Of a stretch of 64,000 bases of DNA, positions 9,029-17,887 are shown in pieces. Positions within the stretch are counted from its first letter, which is position 1. The number at the start of each line of letters is the position of its first letter. The translations under genes and the position numbers were made by a program. The notes beneath the pieces were generated by a model that was given only the letters and a program-made list of their open reading frames with translations, searched no databases and was not told where the DNA came from. Location of the stretch: positions 124,001 to 188,000 of the forward strand of contig JAJTBS010000003.1 of the NCBI GenBank assembly GCA_021286765.1. The letters are read 5' to 3'. This DNA comes from Holophagaceae bacterium (GTDB lineage Bacteria > Acidobacteriota > Holophagae > Holophagales > Holophagaceae).

Positions 9029-9766
9029 TCACTGATGGGCCGCGAGGGAGAGGCCCAGCAGGCGCTGCTGCAGGCCCTCATCCCCGGCGAGGTCGGCCAT
9101 GGCGCCGGCATGCACGATGCGGCCGCCATCCATCACGGCCACCTTGTCCCCAAGCTGGCGGGCGAAGTTGAAATTCTGCTCCACGAGCAGGATGGTGGTG
9201 TCGGTCTGCTTGAGCTCGCGGAAGGCCGCGATCATGTTCTGGATGATGGCCGGCGCCAAGCCCTTGCTGGGCTCGTCGATGAGCAGGAGTTGGCGCGGCT
9301 CGATGATGGCCCTGGCCACCGCCAGCATCTGCTTCTGGCCGCCGGAGAGCAGCCCGGCAGGATGCTGCCAGAAGCGCTTCAGGGCCGGGAACAGGCCGAA
9401 GACCCAGTCCAGGCGGGCGGCGTCGATGTCCTCGACGCGCTTGGCGCCGCGGGCCGCGAGCAGCATGTTCTCTCGCACGGTGAGGTCGCCGAAGATCCCC
9501 ATGTTCTCGGGGACATAGGCGATGCCGCGATGGGCGATCTCCGGCGTGCTGAGGGCGCCGATTTCGCCGCCATCGAAACGGATGGCGCCGGAGGAGGCGG
9601 GCCAGAGGCCCATGATGGTGCGCAGGGTGGTGGTCTTGCCCGCGCCGTTGCGGCCCAGGAGGACCGTGAGTTCCCCGCGGGCGACCTGGAGGTCGACGCC
9701 ATGGAGGATGTGGTAGGCGCCGATGTGGGTGTGGACCCCGTCGAGCTGCAGGAGGGGTGCGCTCAT
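9029..9766 (-). CDS. livF: ABC transporter ATP-binding protein LivF
   Basis: 245-aa ATPase. Walker A GRNGAGKTT near residue 38, signature LLSGGQKQMLAVARAI, Walker B LLLIDEPSKGL and the switch histidine region VEQN are all visible. Its short C-terminus and QN after Walker B match LivF rather than LivG. Its start codon overlaps the livG stop (ATGA at 9766-9763). Confidence 0.9.
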   Translation of the reverse strand: MSAPLLQLDGVHTHIGAYHILHGVDLQVARGELTVLLGRNGAGKTTTLRTIMGLWPASSGAIRFDGGEIGALSTPEIAHRGIAYVPENMGIFGDLTVRENMLLAARGAKRVEDIDAARLDWVFGLFPALKRFWQHPAGLLSGGQKQMLAVARAIIEPRQLLLIDEPSKGLAPAIIQNMIAAFRELKQTDTTILLVEQNFNFARQLGDKVAVMDGGRIVHAGAMADLAGDEGLQQRLLGLSLAAHQ

Positions 9767-10521
9767 TTCGCCACCTCGATCCCCAGGTAGGCTTCCTGCA
9801 CGATGGGCGAGGCGATCACCGCGGCGGGCTCGCCATCAGCCACCAGGGCCCCGTTGTGCAGCACGATGATGCGGTCCGCCAGCTCCCGCACCACGTCCAT
9901 CTTGTGCTCGACCAGCAGGATGGTCTTGTCGCGCCGGGCCTTGAGCGAACGGATCAGGTCCAGGATCACCGGCACCTCGTCCACGCTCATGCCCGCGGTG
10001 GGTTCGTCGAACATGAAGACATCGGGCTCGAGGGCCATGAGGATGGCCACCTCCAGCTTGCGCTGGTCGCCGTGGGGCAGGGCCGCGGCGGCCAGATCCC
10101 GTTTGGCCGTGAGGGCCACGGTTTCCAGCACTTCTTCGGCGCGGCCGGTGAGCTCTCGGTGGTTGCTCCAGACGCTCCAGAGGTTGAGGCCCACGCCCGC
10201 CCGGGATTGCACGGCGAGGCGGATGTTCTCCAGGACGGTGAGGTTCGGGAAGAGGTTGGTCAGTTGGAAGGCCCGGCCGATGCCCCGGCGGCTGCGCTGC
10301 GGAGCGGAGCAGCCGCTGATGTCCTCCCCGTGGAGGAGCACGCGGCCCGCGGTGGCCCGGAGCTGCCCGGAAATCAGGTTGAAGTAGGTGGTCTTGCCCG
10401 CGCCGTTGGGTCCAACGATGGCGGTCAGCGTGCCGGGCGCGAAGGCGCAGGACACGGCGTCGACGGCCACGTGGCCGCCGAAGCGGATGGTGAGGTCTTG
10501 CGTTTCCAGGGCGGACGTCAT
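9763..10521 (-). CDS. livG: ABC transporter ATP-binding protein LivG
   Basis: 252-aa ATPase with Walker A GPNGAGKTT, the LivG-type insertion RAFQLTNLFPNLTVLENI, Walker B VFMFDEPTAGM and VEHKMDVV. The signature loop is ALPHGDQRKLEVAILMA, with SxG replaced by PHGDQ as is common in LivG. The start at 10521 (MTSALETQDLTIRFGG) is preferred over the longer frame. It energises the LivHM importer together with LivF. Confidence 0.9.
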   Translation of the reverse strand: MTSALETQDLTIRFGGHVAVDAVSCAFAPGTLTAIVGPNGAGKTTYFNLISGQLRATAGRVLLHGEDISGCSAPQRSRRGIGRAFQLTNLFPNLTVLENIRLAVQSRAGVGLNLWSVWSNHRELTGRAEEVLETVALTAKRDLAAAALPHGDQRKLEVAILMALEPDVFMFDEPTAGMSVDEVPVILDLIRSLKARRDKTILLVEHKMDVVRELADRIIVLHNGALVADGEPAAVIASPIVQEAYLGIEVAK

Positions 10522-10607
10522 GGTCACTCGAAAGGGGGCGGAGATCCGGGGGAAGGCCACCGGGCCCAGCCGCGCCCAGGAAGGACACGGCCGGGCCCGG
10601 AAGGGCT

Positions 10608-11789
10608 TCAGCGCTTGTTGGTGATCGGGATGTGCATGTCCTCAGCCTTGATCTCACGGATCAGCTCAGGCACGGCCCAGGCGACCTTGGGGTCGACCTT
10701 GATCTTGAAGTGGTACATGGTCTGCATGGCCTGGTGGTCCTCCTTGCGGAAGGTCATCTTGCCCTTGGGAGTCTCGAAGGACATGCCCTCCATGGCGGCG
10801 ATGAGCTTCTCGGTGCCGGCGTCGCCCTTGGTCTTCTTGAGGGCTTCCACCACCGCGAGGCCGGCCGACATGCCGCCGGCCGTGAAGAAGTCCGGCGGCG
10901 CGTTGAAGCGCTTGAAGTGCTCCTTCACCAGCCAGTCGTTGATCTTGTTCTTGGGGATCTCGTAGTAGTAGTAGGCCGACCCCTCCAGGCCCGGGAAGGC
11001 CTTGTAGGCGGCCAGGGCCGGCAGGATGTTGCCGCCGGTGGCGATCTCGATGCCGTAGCGCTTGGGATCCAGGTCGGCGATCTTGAACGGGTTGCCGCCG
11101 CCGGCCCAGTTGATGAAGATGATCTTGCGGCCAGGCAGGTTCTTCAGCTTGTCGAAGAGCCGCTGAGCCCCGGCGGTGAAGTCGGTGGTGGTGGCGGGCA
11201 GGTATTCCTCGTGCACGAGCTTGGCCTGCTTGAGGGCGCCCCGGAAGGCCTTCACGAAGTCCTTGCCGAAGGCGTAGTCCTGGGCCAGGGTGGCGATGTT
11301 GACGCCGGCCTTGTCCAGGGCCACCGCATTGGAGATGGCGTCCTGGGAGGAATTGCGGCCCGTGCGGAAGATGAAGCGGTTCCATTTGTCGCCGGTGATG
11401 GAATCGGCCACGGCCGGCTCCACCAGCAGGATCCGCTTGTATTCCTCGGCCACGGGCAGCATCGCCAGGGCCGCGCCTGAGCTGGTGGGGCCCACGGCCA
11501 GGGCGACCTTGTCATCGGCATAGGCCGAGGCCAGCTGGGACTTGGCCACGTCCGGCTTGCCCTGGGTGTCCTTCTCGACCACCACCAGCTTGTGGCCATT
11601 GACCATCATCGTGCCGCCGGTGGCGTATTCCAGGCCCATCAGCAGGCCCGCCTGGGTCTGCTTGGCGTAGGCCTCCAGCACGCCCGTCTTGTCGTAGACG
11701 TGGGCGATCTTGATGTCCTGGGCCATGGCCATGGCGGTGCTGAGCAGCGCAAAGGCCAGCCCCGTCATGAAGGTTCGTCTGAGTTGCAT
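10608..11789 (-). CDS. Liv-type periplasmic substrate-binding protein
   Basis: 393-aa type 1 periplasmic binding protein with a cleavable signal peptide (MQLRRTFMTGLAFALLSTAMAMAQ) followed by DIKIAHVYDKTGVLEAYAKQ, the typical start of LivJ/LivK-like ligand-binding domains. Clusters of this type with CoA-dependent catabolic genes often bind aromatic or aliphatic acids instead of amino acids. It lies directly upstream of livG and downstream of the porin gene, so the operon encodes both outer- and inner-membrane uptake. Confidence 0.87.
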   Translation of the reverse strand: MQLRRTFMTGLAFALLSTAMAMAQDIKIAHVYDKTGVLEAYAKQTQAGLLMGLEYATGGTMMVNGHKLVVVEKDTQGKPDVAKSQLASAYADDKVALAVGPTSSGAALAMLPVAEEYKRILLVEPAVADSITGDKWNRFIFRTGRNSSQDAISNAVALDKAGVNIATLAQDYAFGKDFVKAFRGALKQAKLVHEEYLPATTTDFTAGAQRLFDKLKNLPGRKIIFINWAGGGNPFKIADLDPKRYGIEIATGGNILPALAAYKAFPGLEGSAYYYYEIPKNKINDWLVKEHFKRFNAPPDFFTAGGMSAGLAVVEALKKTKGDAGTEKLIAAMEGMSFETPKGKMTFRKEDHQAMQTMYHFKIKVDPKVAWAVPELIREIKAEDMHIPITNKR

Positions 11790-11906
11790 GGTGCCTCCTG
11801 ATGTGATCGGTGAATTGGGACGCCAGCCCCCCCCGGAGCTGGCGTCCCTGCATCCAGCCTGGAATGGTGGGACGCCCGGAGAAAGCCCGGGTCACCCTCC
11901 CCCAGG

Positions 11907-13292
11907 CTAGAACCAGAACTGCACGTTGATGCCGAGCTGGGACCAGTTCTCGCCGTTGAACGAGTTGGTCGGCGTGGCGGTGGCGGAGATCGGGTTCGGG
12001 GCGGAGGGGCCGAAGTTCGAACCCGCCAGGAACGGCGCGTAGTGGCCGTTGCGGTCGTTCTTCAGGTTGGTGTAGACCAGGCCCACGAAGGTCTTCTTGG
12101 TCAGGGCGTAGTCCCAGATGAGGTTGATCTGGTTCGCGCCGGAGGCGTTGACGGAGGAGACGTTGCCGGCCTTGCCGTAGGTGGCGTGGAACATGTGGTC
12201 GCCGAGGGCATAGGAGGCGGCCACCTCGAAGGCGTCGCGCTTGGCGTCGCCCAGAGCGATGCTGCCGGGGGCCATGACGACCGTGGCGGCGGCGCCGGTC
12301 TTGGCGACGGGATCCCAGGCGGTGCTGGCCGAGATGCCGGTCCCGGAGATGCCATTCGCCAGCTCGGTGTGGTCATAGACCAGGCCGACCTTCAGGCCGA
12401 AGGGGAACTTGTAGCCGCCGCCCAGGCGGTAGGCCTTGGTGTCCAGGGCGCCGGTGTAGAGCAGCGCGTTGTAGGTGCCGCCCATGATCTTCTGATCCAG
12501 GTAGCTGGCGTGGAGGACGATGCCGTCCTTGTTGTAGCGGGCCCGGAAGTAGGTGGTCAGGCCCTCGTTGTAGGCGCGGGAATAGGCCTTGGTGGTGTCG
12601 GGGGTGTCGTAGCCGGGGTACTTCAGCTCATCACCCACGGGATTCTTGGACATGGCCAGGGCGAAGTCGAAGCCGCTGAAGTTCGGGGAGTCGTAGCGGA
12701 GCACGTTGCGGGAGCGAGTGATGCCCAGCACGTAGCTGTTCACGAGGATGTTGGTCTTGGTGATGGTCGGGGTCTGGTTGAGGATGTTGAAGGTGGTCAG
12801 GCCGTTGGCATCCCAGACGCGGGGGCACTCGCCGGGGGCGTCGAGGGCCGCCGCCAGGTGGGGCAGGCCGATGGTGTCGGACCAGTAGAAGGAGTTCTTG
12901 CCGAAGATGATGCGGCCATAGGGGGTGGCCACGCCCGCCCAGGTGTCGTCGTCCGCCCAGCCGGTGATCTGGCCGGCGGAGATGCTCCCGACGCCGCTGT
13001 CCGTGGGCCGCACGTCCGTGGTGAAGCGGCTGCCGACCTGGAAGATCACGTTGTAGCCGTCGGCGATCTTGGAGGTCCCCGAGAAGAAGATGCGGGAGGT
13101 GTTGTCATCGAGCCGCAGTTCGTCCTTCACGCCAGCCCGGACGGTGTTGCTGAGGCTGGACTGCTTGAGGCCCACGCCGAAGAAGCCGGAGATGGCGAAG
13201 GTGGTGCCGGCCCCGACCTGGAGATCGGCGCCCCAGCTGGGCAAGGCGGCGAGGGCCGCGGTGGCGGCGACGACAGCGAAGCGGATGTTCAT
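11907..13292 (-). CDS. outer-membrane porin
   Basis: 461-aa beta-barrel protein with signal peptide MNIRFAVVAATAALAALPSWGA, alternating amphipathic strands throughout and a C-terminal strand QLGINVQFWF ending in phenylalanine, the signal read by the BAM complex. It resembles Gram-negative general porins. The start at 13292 gives a compact signal peptide. Its place inside the catabolic operon, next to the binding protein, suggests dedicated outer-membrane entry for the pathway substrate. Confidence 0.85.
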   Translation of the reverse strand: MNIRFAVVAATAALAALPSWGADLQVGAGTTFAISGFFGVGLKQSSLSNTVRAGVKDELRLDDNTSRIFFSGTSKIADGYNVIFQVGSRFTTDVRPTDSGVGSISAGQITGWADDDTWAGVATPYGRIIFGKNSFYWSDTIGLPHLAAALDAPGECPRVWDANGLTTFNILNQTPTITKTNILVNSYVLGITRSRNVLRYDSPNFSGFDFALAMSKNPVGDELKYPGYDTPDTTKAYSRAYNEGLTTYFRARYNKDGIVLHASYLDQKIMGGTYNALLYTGALDTKAYRLGGGYKFPFGLKVGLVYDHTELANGISGTGISASTAWDPVAKTGAAATVVMAPGSIALGDAKRDAFEVAASYALGDHMFHATYGKAGNVSSVNASGANQINLIWDYALTKKTFVGLVYTNLKNDRNGHYAPFLAGSNFGPSAPNPISATATPTNSFNGENWSQLGINVQFWF

Positions 13293-13406
13293 GACCTGTC
13301 CTTTTCGTGAGGTTGGTCGGGGCGCTTGGCCGCGATCCAAGGGGTTTGGGAGGGAACATGGAACTGCAGAGGGTGGAGCTGGAAAGGCTGGTGGTGGCGG
13401 CGGGCC

Positions 13407-14201
13407 CTACTTGGCGATGCCCTTGGGGTAGCAGAGGCCGCCGGTGATCTCGATGGTGGTGGCGTTCAGGGCCTGGTTCTCAACGCAGTGGCCGATGAGG
13501 GAGGCGATCTCCTCGGGGGCCACCAGGCGGCCCAGGTGAACGTCCTCCAGGATGGCCTTCAGGGCGTCCTGGTTCATGCCCGTGAGCATGGGCGTGGCGG
13601 TGTAGCCGGGGGCGATGGCCACGCAGCGGATGTTGCGGATGCCGCGCATGAGGAACTCGCCCACGATGATCTTGGGCATCAGGGCGTCGGCCACCTTGGC
13701 GGAGGAGTAGTTGAGCTGGCCGACCTGGCCCGCCTTGTTCACGGAGGAGATCGGCACCAGCAGGCCCTCCCAGCCGCCGTTCACCATGGCCTCGGCCGCG
13801 TCCCGCATGGTGAGGAAGGTGCCCGTGAGGTTGGTGTCGATGACGGCCTGCCACTTGGCGAGGTCCAGCTTCTTGGAGACCTGGCCGGTCTCCTTGTCCA
13901 GGCTCAGCATCGTCCCGTCCCGGATGATGCCGGCGCAGGACACGGCGATGTTGAGCTTCCCGAAGGCTTCGACGGTGCCCTTGATGTAGCGGGCCGTGTC
14001 GGCCTCGCTGGTCACGTTGGCCTGGATGCCGATGGCCTCGCCGCCCATCTCCTTGATGTCCTTGACCACGCGGTCGATGTTCTTCTGGGCCATGTCGACC
14101 ACAGCGACCTTGGCGCCCTGCCGGGCGAGGTGCTTCACCACCGCCTCGCCGATGCCGTTGCCGCCGCCCGTCACGAGGGCCACGCTGCCTTTGATGTCCA
14201 T
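13407..14201 (-). CDS. short-chain dehydrogenase/reductase
   Basis: 264-aa SDR with NAD(P)-binding motif TGGGNGIGEA at residues 11-20, D36 after the second strand (VVDMA, suggesting NAD preference), NLTGTF and the catalytic S-Y-K set (ISSVNKAG... NYSSAKVADA). In this operon it most likely oxidises a 3-hydroxyacyl-CoA to the 3-oxoacyl-CoA that the thiolase would cleave. Exact substrate unknown. Confidence 0.85.
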   Translation of the reverse strand: MDIKGSVALVTGGGNGIGEAVVKHLARQGAKVAVVDMAQKNIDRVVKDIKEMGGEAIGIQANVTSEADTARYIKGTVEAFGKLNIAVSCAGIIRDGTMLSLDKETGQVSKKLDLAKWQAVIDTNLTGTFLTMRDAAEAMVNGGWEGLLVPISSVNKAGQVGQLNYSSAKVADALMPKIIVGEFLMRGIRNIRCVAIAPGYTATPMLTGMNQDALKAILEDVHLGRLVAPEEIASLIGHCVENQALNATTIEITGGLCYPKGIAK

Positions 14202-14236
14202 GTGAATCGTCCTTTGAATGGGAGGGTGATGCCGGA

Positions 14237-14554
14237 TCAGAGCTGCTTGGGGCAGGACACGCTGTCCTTGTTCCAGTAGATGAAGTTCGGGTGGGTGACG
14301 TCGGGGCCGACGATCTTCAGGTCCCCGATGGTGTTCGGGTGCGCCACGTCGGGGCCCACTGACTTGATTCCCACCGGGAAGATGGTCTTGACCAGGGCCA
14401 GGGCCCGGGCGGTGGCCTCGGCTTCGGCCAGGCCCGCGAAGAGGCCCGCTCCTGCGAGGGCGCTGGCGCCATTGGGCAGGGCGTAGCTGAGGTCCCAGCG
14501 GTCGCCGCTGGACGCGACCGTGAAGGTGATGTCGTTGTAGGTGAAGGTGGGCAT
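14237..14554 (-). CDS. unknown 105-aa protein with duplicated VGPDVxHPN motif
   Basis: I do not recognise this family. The first 60 residues look like a small alpha/beta unit (MPTFTYNDITFTVASS..., then an AEAEATARALALV helix). The C-terminal third repeats VGPDVAHPN and VGPDVTHPN 16 residues apart. There is no signal peptide, no cysteine pair and no zinc ribbon; a single late cysteine occurs in SCPKQL. It sits 15 bases downstream of the thiolase gene and 35 upstream of the SDR, the position where a small DUF35 partner is found in KAS III-thiolase complexes such as PhlACB or archaeal HMG-CoA synthase, but it shows no DUF35 features. A real gene is supported by spacing, codon use and operon position. 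Confidence 0.75.
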   Translation of the reverse strand: MPTFTYNDITFTVASSGDRWDLSYALPNGASALAGAGLFAGLAEAEATARALALVKTIFPVGIKSVGPDVAHPNTIGDLKIVGPDVTHPNFIYWNKDSVSCPKQL

Positions 14555-14569
14555 GGTCGGCCTCCGCCC

Positions 14570-15811
14570 CTACAGCTTCTTCAGGACGGTGACGCAGTTG
14601 GTGACGGCCGATCCGCCGACGTTGAAGGCCACGCCGATGTCGGCCTTCTTCGCCTTCACGCCGATGGGTTCGCCGATGAGCTGCTTGTAGATCAGGGCGT
14701 GCATGGAGGCCCCGGTGGCACCGACGGGATGCCCCTTGGACTTCAGTCCGCCGGAGAGGTTGATGGCCACCCGGTCATCCCGCGTGAAGCGGCCGTCCAG
14801 GTAGTCGTAGCCGCCGCGGCCGTCCGCGGAGAGGCCGAGCGCTTCGGTGGAGAGGATCTGGTTGATGGTGAAGCAGTCATGCACTTCGGCCAGGTCGATG
14901 TCGGCGGCGGTGATGTTGGCCTCTCTGTAGGCCTTGGCCACGGCATCCTTGCCGGCCATCAGCTCGTGCATGTTGGGGCGCACATGCTCCGGCAGGCGCT
15001 CGGCCGAGTGGCCGATGCCGGCGATCTCCACGGCGCGGGCCTTGTGGGTGACATGGGCCGTCTGGGTGAGGACCAGGGCGGCGGCGCCATCGGTCACCAG
15101 CGAGCAGTCGTGCAGGCGCAGGGGCGCGGCGATCATCATGTTCTTGCACTTGCCCTTCGCGTCCAGCTCGTTGAGCTTCATGATGGCCTCCACGCTCGCG
15201 GGGCCGTTCTGGACGTGGGCCAGCGGGTTCTCAGCGCCGTTCTTGTAGCAGAGCGCCCCGGCGGTCCAGAGCATCTTCTCCAGCTCCTCGTGGGGGATGT
15301 TGTAGTGCGCCTGGTAGCCCTTGGCGTACTCGGCGAAGAGCATGGGGAAGGACATGCCGCGGGAGCCTTCGCTGGGCCAGTGGGAGGAGCAGGCCAGCAC
15401 ATGGGTCATCTGCGGCGTCGGGAGCAGGTTCATCTTCTCCACGCCGATGACCAGCACGTGCTTGGCGCGTCCCGCCTCGATGGCATAGACCGCGTCATAG
15501 AGCGCCACGGAGCTGGAGGCGCAGGCACACTCGCAGCGGGTCATGGGCTTGAAGCGCAGGGCCGGATCGATTTCGGCGGCCAGCGGGGCCACATGCTCCT
15601 GGTTGATGAAGGAGCCCGGCGAGCAGGAGCCCACGTAGATGGCGTCGATGTCCTTGGGGTCCAGCCCGGCATCGGCGATGGCGCCCCGGCCGGCCTCGAT
15701 CAGCAGGTCATAGTAGGTCTTGGTGTCGGTGACCAGGCCGGTGGCCTTGTCCTTCTTGATGAAGGCGCCGAACTGGGTGTTGTAGGCGCCGATGATGCTG
15801 GCTCTGCTCAT
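14570..15811 (-). CDS. SCP-x-type thiolase (acetyl-CoA acetyltransferase family)
   Basis: 413-aa thiolase-fold enzyme. The nucleophilic cysteine is in RCECACASSSVAL (about C97); the histidines are in EVHDCFT and GGLKSKGHPVGATGAS. This pattern is that of SCP-x/PhlC-like thiolases rather than classical FadA. ATG at 15811 is used because AAAGGA lies eight bases upstream, whereas the GTG at 15817 would be too close. It is flanked by a KAS III-like gene and a small unknown gene, so it may act as part of a multi-subunit acyl-transfer complex or perform thiolysis in the pathway. Confidence 0.87.
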   Translation of the reverse strand: MSRASIIGAYNTQFGAFIKKDKATGLVTDTKTYYDLLIEAGRGAIADAGLDPKDIDAIYVGSCSPGSFINQEHVAPLAAEIDPALRFKPMTRCECACASSSVALYDAVYAIEAGRAKHVLVIGVEKMNLLPTPQMTHVLACSSHWPSEGSRGMSFPMLFAEYAKGYQAHYNIPHEELEKMLWTAGALCYKNGAENPLAHVQNGPASVEAIMKLNELDAKGKCKNMMIAAPLRLHDCSLVTDGAAALVLTQTAHVTHKARAVEIAGIGHSAERLPEHVRPNMHELMAGKDAVAKAYREANITAADIDLAEVHDCFTINQILSTEALGLSADGRGGYDYLDGRFTRDDRVAINLSGGLKSKGHPVGATGASMHALIYKQLIGEPIGVKAKKADIGVAFNVGGSAVTNCVTVLKKL

Positions 15812-15865
15812 GACCACTGTCCTTTCATGCTTGGAATGATTGGCCCGGCTTCCCGCGTGGGGGAA

Positions 15866-16858
15866 TCAGGACATGGTGAAAGCCACGGCCGCCTGGTTGT
15901 AGCCCACGCCCGAGCCGACCAGCACGAGCCGGTCGCCCGAGCGCAGCTTCTGCTTGGCGAGCGCGTCGTCGAGGGCCATCGGGAGGCAGGCGGAGCCGGT
16001 GTAGCCCCAGGCCTCCATGATGGTGTGGGTCTTCTCCATGGGCAGGCCGAGGTCGGCCATCACGAGGTCGATGGAGGGCTTGCGGACCTGGGTGAAGAGG
16101 ATGAAGTCGATGTCGGAGACGGCGAACCCCGCGCCGGCGGCCAGCTTGCGCACGACCCGGGGCCAGCCCTCGTGGTTGATCTCGGGAGGGTAGCGCTCGA
16201 GCATCTTCACCGTGGTGCGGCCCGCGGCCACGGATTCCTGCGTCGCCGGCTCATAGGTGCCGCCCGAGAAGATGCCCCAGTGCTTGTGGTAGGCACCGCC
16301 CGCCTGGGTTGCCGCGCCCAGAAAGCCGGGACGATCCGAGGCCACCAGCACCACGGCCCCGGCCCCGTCCCCGTAGAAGAAGCTCATGGGGTCGGCCGGG
16401 GAGGCCAGTTTGTGCATCAGGTAGGCGCCCACCACCAGCACGACCTTGATCGCCGGGTTGGTGGCGATCCAGCCGGCGCCCGAGGCCAGGGCGGTGGGGA
16501 AGGAGGCGCAGGCGCAGCCCACGTCGAAGGTGCCCGCGTTCACGGCGCCGAGCTTGTGCTGCAGGACCACGGAGGTGGCGGGGGTGATGTAGTCCGGCGA
16601 GTCGGTGCCGAGGATGATCAGGTCGACGTCCTCGGGGCGCAGGCCCGCGCGCTCCAGGGCCAGCTTCGCGGCCGGCAGGGCCAGGTCCGAGGTCGCCCAG
16701 TTCTCCGGGGCATGCCAGCGGCTGCGGATCCCCGAGGAAGCCTCCATCAGATCCACAAAGTCGGGAATGTGGGCGAAGCGCTGGCGGAGTTCGTCATTGC
16801 TGACCTCGATCTCGGGCAGATAGCAGCTTGTGGATGCAATCATCGCGAATCGGTTCAT
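15866..16858 (-). CDS. KAS III-like protein lacking catalytic His and Asn
   Basis: 330-aa FabH-family thiolase fold. The cysteine is kept (C117 in DVGCACASF). The His of the FabH HQAN region is absent (FILFTQVRKPSID, residues 252-264) and the Asn of GNTSAAS is replaced by Tyr286 (WGYTGSA). It therefore cannot use the normal decarboxylating-condensation triad. It may be an acyl-carrier subunit for the neighbouring thiolase. It is the first gene after the candidate TetR operator, so it leads the operon. The start at 16858 (MNRFAMIAST) is preferred over an upstream extension. Confidence 0.82.
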   Translation of the reverse strand: MNRFAMIASTSCYLPEIEVSNDELRQRFAHIPDFVDLMEASSGIRSRWHAPENWATSDLALPAAKLALERAGLRPEDVDLIILGTDSPDYITPATSVVLQHKLGAVNAGTFDVGCACASFPTALASGAGWIATNPAIKVVLVVGAYLMHKLASPADPMSFFYGDGAGAVVLVASDRPGFLGAATQAGGAYHKHWGIFSGGTYEPATQESVAAGRTTVKMLERYPPEINHEGWPRVVRKLAAGAGFAVSDIDFILFTQVRKPSIDLVMADLGLPMEKTHTIMEAWGYTGSACLPMALDDALAKQKLRSGDRLVLVGSGVGYNQAAVAFTMS

Positions 16859-16922
16859 GGATCCTCTCGGGGCCGGGCGGGCAGTCGGGGGCAGGCAGCA
16901 CAAGGCAGTTGGAGTTTAAAAA

Positions 16923-16939
16923 ACGAACAGTCGGTCGGT
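16923..16939. promoter_or_regulatory. candidate TetR-family operator
   Basis: ACGAACAGTCGGTCGGT is an imperfect dyad (ACnnACnG.CnGTnnGT) of the kind bound by TetR/FadR-type regulators of acyl-CoA metabolism. It lies 65 bases upstream of the first catabolic gene, in the gap after the tetR gene, on a locally AT-rich background. Position and symmetry support the call; binding is inferred. Confidence 0.45.
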
Positions 16940-17115
16940 TTTTGAGAAGATTCCTCTCCGGCCGTACCGGTGTCAACGGGAAACATGAATTTGTGTCCAG
17001 CGTGTGACGCAGGTCTCATTCCGGGGCTCGCCCTGGAGCGCCAAACTCAAGAAAAAAGGGAGTTTGGGCCAGGTGTGGACCGGCCAATGATTCCGATGTG
17101 GGCCTTGAATGCCGG

Positions 17116-17751
17116 TTATTTCCCGGAATCAGGCGGCCTCAGAAAGCCGCGGCGAAGGATCTTGGAGATCTCCTTCAGGGCCGCGGGGGTCTCCTGGCCC
17201 AGCTGGTCAGGAACCCCGAACAGGACCTCCACCGCGAAGTACTGGAGGAAGACGCGGCTCGCCAGCATCAGGGCCGTGGTGGGATCCAGTCCCGGCGCCA
17301 GCTGATCCTTCAGCTGGCCATCGGGGAAGCGGCGGCTCAGGAAGGTCTCGAAGCGGCCGGCCATGCCGGAGTAGAACTTCCGGATGTGGGTGCCATCGAA
17401 CTCGACCACATCCACGTAGATCAGGGCCACGTGCTGGCGGTAGGCGGTGACGCTCTCCCGGGCGGCCTCGGCCAAGGCCTCGAGGTCATCCGGGAAGGCC
17501 CCCGCAGCCAGGGCCTTGTTGAAAGGGAACTCCGGGGTGTCGATGGCCTCCCAGTACTGGTCGAGGAGGGTCCTGAACAGGGCCTCCTTGTCCGGGAAGT
17601 GGTGATAGACATTGCCCGTGGACAGCCCCGCCGCCTCGGCGATCTCCCGGATGCTCGTGCCCCGGTAGCCCTGCTTGGAGAAGAGCTGGAGGGCCGCCTC
17701 CAGGATCAAGCCGCGGCTTCGTTCGGACTTCTCCCCCTGGGTCAATTTCAA
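17116..17751 (-). CDS. TetR/AcrR-family transcriptional regulator
   Basis: 211-aa regulator with an N-terminal TetR helix-turn-helix (residues about 10-60: ILEAALQLFSKQGYRGTS, then TGNVYHHFPDKEALF) and a helical ligand-binding C-terminus. It is transcribed in the same direction as the operon that begins 257 bases downstream and is its probable repressor, released by an acyl-CoA or acid intermediate. The gap between them holds a TetR-like dyad. Confidence 0.88.
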   Translation of the reverse strand: MKLTQGEKSERSRGLILEAALQLFSKQGYRGTSIREIAEAAGLSTGNVYHHFPDKEALFRTLLDQYWEAIDTPEFPFNKALAAGAFPDDLEALAEAARESVTAYRQHVALIYVDVVEFDGTHIRKFYSGMAGRFETFLSRRFPDGQLKDQLAPGLDPTTALMLASRVFLQYFAVEVLFGVPDQLGQETPAALKEISKILRRGFLRPPDSGK

Positions 17752-17887
17752 CGGATCGCTCCCTGGGGGGAGATTACGAGCAGGGGCGAGCCGGGGTCAA
17801 GGTCGCCCAAGGCCTGCAGGGGCGAGCCTGCCAGGGGAAAACCAGGGACCGGCTGGATCGAGGCGATTTCCATCAGGAGACCGGAAT

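Noticed and set aside
14699-16945. 748-codon plus-strand open frame opposite thiolase and KAS III-like genes
   Set aside because: GC-driven shadow frame. No start signal and no recognisable motif.
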